From JBBECE01 sp964574935 (GTDB taxonomy: Bacteria; Pseudomonadota; Alphaproteobacteria; Rhizobiales; Devosiaceae): DNA of 16,556 nt. Of the stretch, positions 12,340 through 16,556 are shown one piece after another (the stretch's first letter is position 1; every line of letters starts with the position of its first letter). The notes beneath the pieces are model-generated. The model did no database searches. It saw nothing but the letters and a program-made list of their open reading frames with translations, and had not been told where the DNA came from. The stretch covers positions 1 to 16,556 of the forward strand of contig CAZNOZ010000042.1 of NCBI GenBank assembly GCA_964574935.1. The letters are read 5' to 3'. A program made the position numbers and the translations under genes.

Positions 12340-13467
12340 ATGTCCTGGAACGACAACAGGGGCGGCGGCGGCCGCGGCAATGGCGGCGGGCCGTGGGGCC
12401 AGTCGCCGGGCAGTGGCGGCGGCGGCAGACGGCCGGGCGGCCCGAATCTCGAGGACATCCTGAGCCGCGGCCGGGACCGGTTTTCCGGCGGATTGCCGGG
12501 TGGCCGCTGGGGCGTGATCGGCGTGATCGTCGTGGTCGTCGTGCTGTGGGCCTTCCAGGCCGTGTACACCGTCGATCCGCAGGAGGTCGGCGTTGAATTG
12601 TTCCTCGGCCAGCCCGAGGATTTGCTCTCCGATCCCGGACTGCATTTCGTCTGGTGGCCGCTGGAGACCGTCGAGAAGGTCTCGGTGACGGAAAACCGGA
12701 TCGTCATCGGCTCGGTCTCCCCGACCGCGTCGCGGGCGGCCCGCGCCGGCATCCGCGCCGAGGGCCTGATGCTCTCGGGCGATCAGAACATCGTCGACGT
12801 GACCTTTGCGGTGCTGTGGCGTGTCTCCGATCCGGCGGCCTATTTGTTCAACGTCCGCGAACCGGACGCCATGGTCCGCCGGGCCGCCGAAAGCGCCATG
12901 CGCGAGGTGGTGGGTCGGCGACCGGCTCAGGATATCTATCGTGACGCCCGCGCCGGCATCGCGATCGAGGTCGAGACCATCACCCAGTCGATGCTCGACA
13001 ATTATGGAGCCGGCATCACGGTTTCCGAGATCACCATTGCAGACGTGGCGCCGCCGGCCGAAGTGGCCGACGCGTTCGACGAGGTGCAGCGCGCCGAACA
13101 GGATCAGGACAGGTTCCAGGAGGAGGCCCGCCAGTACGCCAACAACATTCTCGGCGACGCCCGTGGACAGGCGGCGCAGATCCAGCAGGACGCGCTGGCC
13201 TACAAGGACCGGGTCGTCAAGGAGGCACAGGGCGACGCGGCGCGCTTCAATCTCGTCTATGACGAGTACATCCAGGCTCCCGAAGTGACCCGCAAGCGGT
13301 TGTTCCTGGAAACGCTGGAGGGCGTCCTGGGTTCCTCCGAGAAAATCATCATCGAGAGCGGCGCATCCGGATCGGGGGTCATCCCCTATCTGCCGCTGCC
13401 CGAAATCCAGGCCCGGTCTTCGGGTTCGACACCGGCGCCCGCGGGCGCAACGAACGCGGGGAACTGA
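12340..13467 (+). CDS. hflK: HflK, SPFH/band 7 membrane subunit of the HflKC complex
   Basis: A 375-residue inner-membrane protein with a large periplasmic SPFH domain; with HflC it builds the cage that encloses and modulates the FtsH protease. The N-terminus is a Gly/Arg/Asn-rich cytoplasmic segment (1-35), characteristic of HflK, then one transmembrane helix (57-76, GVIGVIVVVVVLWAFQAVY). The SPFH part begins VDPQEVGVELFLG, with PGLHFVWWPLETVEKV and the conserved VTFAVLWRVSDPAAYLFNV. A helical, charged stretch (AEQDQDRFQEEARQYANNILGDARGQAAQIQQDALAYKDRVVKEAQGDA) forms the cage wall, and the C-terminus is Ser/Pro/Ala-rich. The ATG at 12340 has an excellent Shine-Dalgarno. Only three bases separate it from hflC. 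Confidence 0.97.
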   Translation: MSWNDNRGGGGRGNGGGPWGQSPGSGGGGRRPGGPNLEDILSRGRDRFSGGLPGGRWGVIGVIVVVVVLWAFQAVYTVDPQEVGVELFLGQPEDLLSDPGLHFVWWPLETVEKVSVTENRIVIGSVSPTASRAARAGIRAEGLMLSGDQNIVDVTFAVLWRVSDPAAYLFNVREPDAMVRRAAESAMREVVGRRPAQDIYRDARAGIAIEVETITQSMLDNYGAGITVSEITIADVAPPAEVADAFDEVQRAEQDQDRFQEEARQYANNILGDARGQAAQIQQDALAYKDRVVKEAQGDAARFNLVYDEYIQAPEVTRKRLFLETLEGVLGSSEKIIIESGASGSGVIPYLPLPEIQARSSGSTPAPAGATNAGN

Positions 13468-13470
13468 GCC

Positions 13471-14487
13471 ATGAACCGTGCCCTCATCATCGGCGTCATC
13501 GTCGTCATTGTCCTTTATGTGGCGTTTTCCTCGATCTTCGTGGTCAACCCGCGCCAGCAGGCCATCGTCACCCGGTTCGGCGAGATCGCCCGGGTGCACT
13601 CCCAGCCGGGGCTCTATTTCAAGGTCCCCACCGACTTCGTGGAGTCTCTGCAGATCATCGAGGACCGGGTGTTGCGCTACGACCTCGAGGATATCCGGGT
13701 GCAGGTTTCGGGCGGCAAGTTCTACGTCGTCGATGCGTTCCTGACCTACAGGATCACCGATCCGCGCAAGTTCCGCGAGCTCACGCGCGGCAGCCTGCAG
13801 GTCGCCGAGGGACTGATCAACGCCCGATTCGAGGCGGCGCTGCGGCAGGTCTACGGCCTGCGCGAGTTCGGCGCGGCGCTGAGTGAAGCGCGCAGCGATA
13901 TGATGGAGGAGGCCCAGAACCTGGTGCGCACCGAGATCGGCAGTCTGGGAATCGACGTCGTCGACGTCAGGATTCTGAGAACGGACCTGACCGAGGAGGT
14001 CTCGCAGCAGACCTACGACCGGATGTCGGCGGAACGGTTGGCCGAGGCGGCACGGCTCAGGGCCCGTGGCCGCGAGCTGGCGCAGACAATCAGGGCCCAG
14101 GCCGATCGGCAGGTCATCGAGATCGAGGCGACGGCCCGCCGGGAGGCCGAAATCCGGCGCGGCGAGGGCGATGCCGAGCGCAACAGGGTGTACGCGGAGG
14201 CCTATGGCCGCGATCCGGAGTTCTTCGAGTTCTACCGCACAATGCAGTCCTACCGTACGGCGCTGCAGGAGCAGGGGACGACCCTGGTGCTGAGCCCGGA
14301 ATCGGAGTTCTTCCAGTACTTCAGCTCCGACACCCTTCCGGGCACCACGCTGCCGCCGGCCACCATCGTGCCGATGGAGGAACCGATCACGCCCGAGGAG
14401 CTGCCGCCGGCGGCCTCCGAGCTGGGCGGCGACGCGACCGGTGACGGCGCTGCCTCGACGACGGGCGACGGCACCGGCGGGCAGTGA
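13471..14487 (+). CDS. hflC: HflC, SPFH/band 7 membrane subunit of the HflKC complex
   Basis: Partner of HflK in the FtsH-modulating complex. The protein has 338 residues. It opens with a transmembrane helix (residues 4-24, ALIIGVIVVIVLYVAFSSIF), then the HflC signature VVNPRQQAIVTRFGEIARV and PGLYFKVPTDFVESL. The SPFH core includes YVVDAFLTYRITDPRKF, and a long charged helix (about 185-240, AERLAEAARLRARGRELAQTI ... RREAEIRRGEGDAERNRVYAEAY) follows. The C-terminus after SEFFQYF is an unusually long acidic, Pro/Gly/Thr-rich tail of about 50 residues (from about 288) with no fold visible. Its stop overlaps the next gene as GTGA, so that small protein is made with HflC. Confidence 0.97.
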   Translation: MNRALIIGVIVVIVLYVAFSSIFVVNPRQQAIVTRFGEIARVHSQPGLYFKVPTDFVESLQIIEDRVLRYDLEDIRVQVSGGKFYVVDAFLTYRITDPRKFRELTRGSLQVAEGLINARFEAALRQVYGLREFGAALSEARSDMMEEAQNLVRTEIGSLGIDVVDVRILRTDLTEEVSQQTYDRMSAERLAEAARLRARGRELAQTIRAQADRQVIEIEATARREAEIRRGEGDAERNRVYAEAYGRDPEFFEFYRTMQSYRTALQEQGTTLVLSPESEFFQYFSSDTLPGTTLPPATIVPMEEPITPEELPPAASELGGDATGDGAASTTGDGTGGQ

Positions 14488-14669
14488 CGGATTTTCTGGC
14501 GGCGCTGGGGCTGGCGATCGCGCTTGAGGGGCTGGCCTACGCCGCCTTTCCCGAGCAGATGAAGCGGGCGCTCGAGACGGTTCTGGGTGCGCCCAATAAC
14601 CAAATTCGTGTGATTGGCCTCGTCGCGGCGGGAATCGGACTTATAGTGCTGTATTGGGTGCGCGGCTGA
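14484..14669 (+). CDS. DUF2065 small membrane protein
   Basis: A 61-residue protein with two predicted membrane helices, FLAALGLAIALEGLAYAAF (4-22) and VIGLVAAGIGLIVLYWV (43-59), joined by a short loop FPEQMKRALETVLGAPNNQIR. This layout and the PEQMKR...N..IR.IGL pattern match DUF2065 (PF09838), which commonly sits beside hflKC in Proteobacteria. Start GTG at 14484 overlaps the hflC stop. Function is unknown; the coupling suggests a role with the HflKC-FtsH complex in the inner membrane, which is inference. Confidence 0.88.
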   Translation: MTDFLAALGLAIALEGLAYAAFPEQMKRALETVLGAPNNQIRVIGLVAAGIGLIVLYWVRG

Positions 14670-14725
14670 GCGCGCCGCCCCGTCGGCGCTCCCCCGCACC
14701 CCTTTTCGGATCCGGCTGGTCGGCA

Positions 14726-16189
14726 ATGGTTGGCTTGTACAATGTGATCGGAGTTCGTGGCGTGGCGCTGGGGGCCGCGATGGCGGTGCTGGCGGGGGCC
14801 GCGTCGGGGTCGGCGCAGCCGCAACCGGCGGCACCGGCATCGGTCTCGGAGCTCGCGGGGATGCTCACCCCGACGGTCGTCAACATCTCCTCCATCCGGC
14901 GGATGCGGGAGGGGGTTCGGACGCCGTTCCCGGATCGCTCCGAGGCACCGCCGCTCAGACAGTTCTTCGACCAGCTCGATCCGAACGACCCCGTCGCGGA
15001 GCGGGAAGTGACGTCGCTGGGGTCGGGTTTCGTCATCGACCCGGCCGGGATCATCGCCACCAACTACCACGTCATCGAGGGCGCCGAGGAGATCATCGTG
15101 GTCTTCGCGGACGGCGAAACCGCCGAAGCGCAGGTGGTCGGGGCCGACGAAAAGACGGATCTGGCGATCGTCAGCGTGGATCTGGGGCGCACCCTGGCGC
15201 CGGCTTCGTTCGGAGATTCGGACACCGCCGAGATCGGGGACTGGGTGATGGCGATCGGCAATCCGTTCGGGTTCGGCGGCTCGGTGTCGCTGGGGATCGT
15301 CTCGGCCCGCAACCGCGACATCCATTCGGGCCCCTACGACAGCTTTCTGCAGACCGATGCCGCCATCAACCAGGGCAATTCCGGTGGCCCGCTGTTCGAC
15401 ATGAACGGCGAGGTCGTCGGGATCAACACCGCCATCATCGCCAATGGCGGCCGCTCCCTGGGGGTCGGCTTCGCGATCCCGATCAACCTGGCGCGGCCGG
15501 TGCTCGAACAGCTCATGGAGTTCGGCGAGACGCGGCGGGGCTGGCTCGGGGTCGGCATCCAGGACGTGAGCGAGGACATCGCGGCGAGCCTGGGGCTGAA
15601 CGACACCAAAGGCGCGATGGTTCTGTCGGTGACCCCCGACGGGCCCGCCGACGGCGTGCTGCGCGAGGGCGACCTGATCTTCGAGTTCGACGGGCGGACG
15701 GTGACCAAAATGCGCGATCTGCCGCGCATCGTGGCGGAGACGGCGATCGGCAAGCGTGCCGAGGTGGTGATCTTCCGCAACGGTGAGGAGCGGGCGGTCG
15801 ACGTGACGGTGGGCCGGCTCGAACGCGGCGAAATCCGCGCCGCGGACCTGAGCACGGATCCGCAGGCGCCGCCGCCGCCAAAGGCGCGCGACGAGACGCT
15901 GGGGCTGGAGCTGGCGGCGCTGACCGACGAGCTGCGGAAGAAGTATTCGATCGCGCAGGACGTCAAGGGCGTGATCGTGGTCAGCGTCGATCCCGGCAGT
16001 GACGCGTATGAAAAGGGAATTCGGCAGGGACTGGTGATCGCCGAGGTGAACCAGCATCCGGTCGGCGTGCCCGAGGACGCCACCGCGATCTTCGACACGG
16101 CGATGGATTCGGGCCGCGAGGCGGTGTTGTTCATGCTCGCGGACGCGGCGGGCAATCGCCGCTTCGTGGCGGTGCGCATCGACCGCTAG
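14726..16189 (+). CDS. degP: Do/DegP-family periplasmic serine protease with two PDZ domains
   Basis: A 487-residue HtrA-type protease and chaperone that degrades misfolded envelope proteins. A signal peptide is visible (hydrophobic VALGAAMAVLAGAASGSA, cleavage before QPQP). The catalytic triad is complete: His115 in ATNYHV, Asp145 in KTDLAI and Ser219 in QGNSGGPLFD. Two PDZ domains follow, at about 269-364 (RRGWLGVGIQDV ... GPADGVLREGDLI) and 388-481 (LGLELAALTDELR ... GSDAYEKGIRQGLVI). The ATG at 14726 is the likeliest start because it gives a normal signal peptide; the frame is open back to a TTG at 14654 inside DUF2065, and nearby GTG codons (about 14747) are alternatives. No strong Shine-Dalgarno is visible. 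It follows DUF2065 by 56 bases, in the conserved hflKC-protease cluster. Its TAG shares CTAG with the convergent gene. Confidence 0.94.
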   Translation: MVGLYNVIGVRGVALGAAMAVLAGAASGSAQPQPAAPASVSELAGMLTPTVVNISSIRRMREGVRTPFPDRSEAPPLRQFFDQLDPNDPVAEREVTSLGSGFVIDPAGIIATNYHVIEGAEEIIVVFADGETAEAQVVGADEKTDLAIVSVDLGRTLAPASFGDSDTAEIGDWVMAIGNPFGFGGSVSLGIVSARNRDIHSGPYDSFLQTDAAINQGNSGGPLFDMNGEVVGINTAIIANGGRSLGVGFAIPINLARPVLEQLMEFGETRRGWLGVGIQDVSEDIAASLGLNDTKGAMVLSVTPDGPADGVLREGDLIFEFDGRTVTKMRDLPRIVAETAIGKRAEVVIFRNGEERAVDVTVGRLERGEIRAADLSTDPQAPPPPKARDETLGLELAALTDELRKKYSIAQDVKGVIVVSVDPGSDAYEKGIRQGLVIAEVNQHPVGVPEDATAIFDTAMDSGREAVLFMLADAAGNRRFVAVRIDR

Positions 16190-16556
16190 CGCGGCCTCTC
16201 GATCGCGTAGAGCACGTGGGGGCGCAGCCGGTGCCCTTCGGGCACCTCGGGGTGTTCGAAGTCGCGGGCCGGGTCGCGCACCATGCCGAGCTTCTCCATC
16301 ACCCGGCGGGAAGGGCCGTTGCCACGATAGGTGATCGCCACGACCTCCTCGAGGTCGAGGACATCCCAGGCATGAACGAGGCAGGCCCGGGCGCCCTCCG
16401 GTGCATAGCCCTGTCCCCAGTATTCGCGGCCGAGCAGCCAGCCAACTTCGACCTCGGGGTGGCCGGGAATGGCGGCGCGCGCAGGCTCGCCGAGGCGCGC
16501 GATGCCGATGTCGCCGATGAAGGCGCCGTCCGACTTTCGTTCCACCGCGAGCCAGT
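16186..16556 (-). CDS. GNAT acetyltransferase, RimJ/RimL-like, N-terminus outside window
   Basis: The C-terminal 123 or so codons of an acetyltransferase. The reading frame is open to the window edge, and the first residues in the window (WLAVERKSDGAFIGDIGI) are already the family's second core strands, so the true start lies beyond position 16556; the GTG at 16545 is internal. The acetyl-CoA motif is EVEVGWLLGREYWGQGYAPEGARACL, with the Q-G-Y-A-x-E-G-A loop typical of RimJ/RimL-like GNAT enzymes. TYRGNGPSRRVMEKLGM is the matching C-terminal signature. The substrate cannot be told; most members acetylate amino groups of proteins or small molecules. Its TAG overlaps the protease stop within CTAG. 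Confidence 0.88.
   Translation of the reverse strand, partial: WLAVERKSDGAFIGDIGIARLGEPARAAIPGHPEVEVGWLLGREYWGQGYAPEGARACLVHAWDVLDLEEVVAITYRGNGPSRRVMEKLGMVRDPARDFEHPEVPEGHRLRPHVLYAIERPR

Noticed and set aside
12115..13599. 494-codon open frame on the minus strand opposite folA end and hflK
   Set aside because: It spans the hflK promoter, the folA end and hflK, and its His/Asp/Arg-rich sequence has no family features; it is a shadow of the real plus-strand genes.
14537..16057. 506-codon open frame on the minus strand opposite DUF2065 and the Do protease
   Set aside because: Antisense to an intact HtrA-type protease with full catalytic triad; the translated sequence has no recognisable domain.

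Overview
This GC-rich window shows only ordinary chromosomal (non-mobile) genes and looks alphaproteobacterial, most likely from the order Hyphomicrobiales (Rhizobiales). The evidence is the gene content and order: thyA ... folA followed by hflK-hflC-DUF2065-Do protease, and a ribbon-helix-helix protein beside an SspB-type ClpXP adaptor. The strongest marker is a circularly permuted, two-piece tmRNA gene of the alphaproteobacterial kind, which I read from the sequence on the minus strand between sspB and thyA. I found no insertion sequence, phage gene, tRNA, rRNA or CRISPR array.

Layout. At 1-786 (minus) lies the N-terminal third of a UvrD/PcrA-type helicase, cut by the window edge. From 978 to 1716 (plus) is a small stress or detoxification-like unit: a near-perfect palindrome, an ArsR-type repressor and a VOC/glyoxalase-fold protein with overlapping start and stop. 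From 1739 to 4287 (minus) a ClC-type chloride channel or transporter is translationally coupled to an APH-fold phosphotransferase that begins with TTG. At 4465-8184 (plus) is a 1239-residue AsmA-family envelope protein. It converges on an RHH protein and sspB (minus, 8181-8936), followed further upstream by the permuted ssrA gene (minus, about 9030-9337).

From 9465 (plus) runs thyA, a periplasmic DUF4424 protein, an SAT-type GNAT acetyltransferase and folA, spaced or overlapped like one operon. A good sigma70-type promoter at 12277-12305 then starts hflK-hflC-DUF2065 and a Do/DegP-type periplasmic protease. The window ends in a truncated RimJ/RimL-like acetyltransferase on the minus strand (16186-16556).

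How they fit together. The middle and right parts concentrate protein quality control. tmRNA adds a degradation tag (encoded part ANDNYAEGQLLAA) to stalled nascent chains, SspB delivers tagged proteins to ClpXP, HflKC is the membrane scaffold that modulates FtsH, and the Do protease works in the periplasm. thyA and folA form the thymidylate/folate cycle pair: ThyA oxidises methylene-THF to DHF, and FolA reduces DHF back to THF. Most genes are familiar families. The least understood parts are the DUF4424 protein inside the thymidylate operon, the DUF2065 micro-protein in the hfl operon, and details of the tmRNA region. I see no clearly undescribed multi-gene system; the permuted tmRNA beside its own adaptor gene is the most distinctive element.
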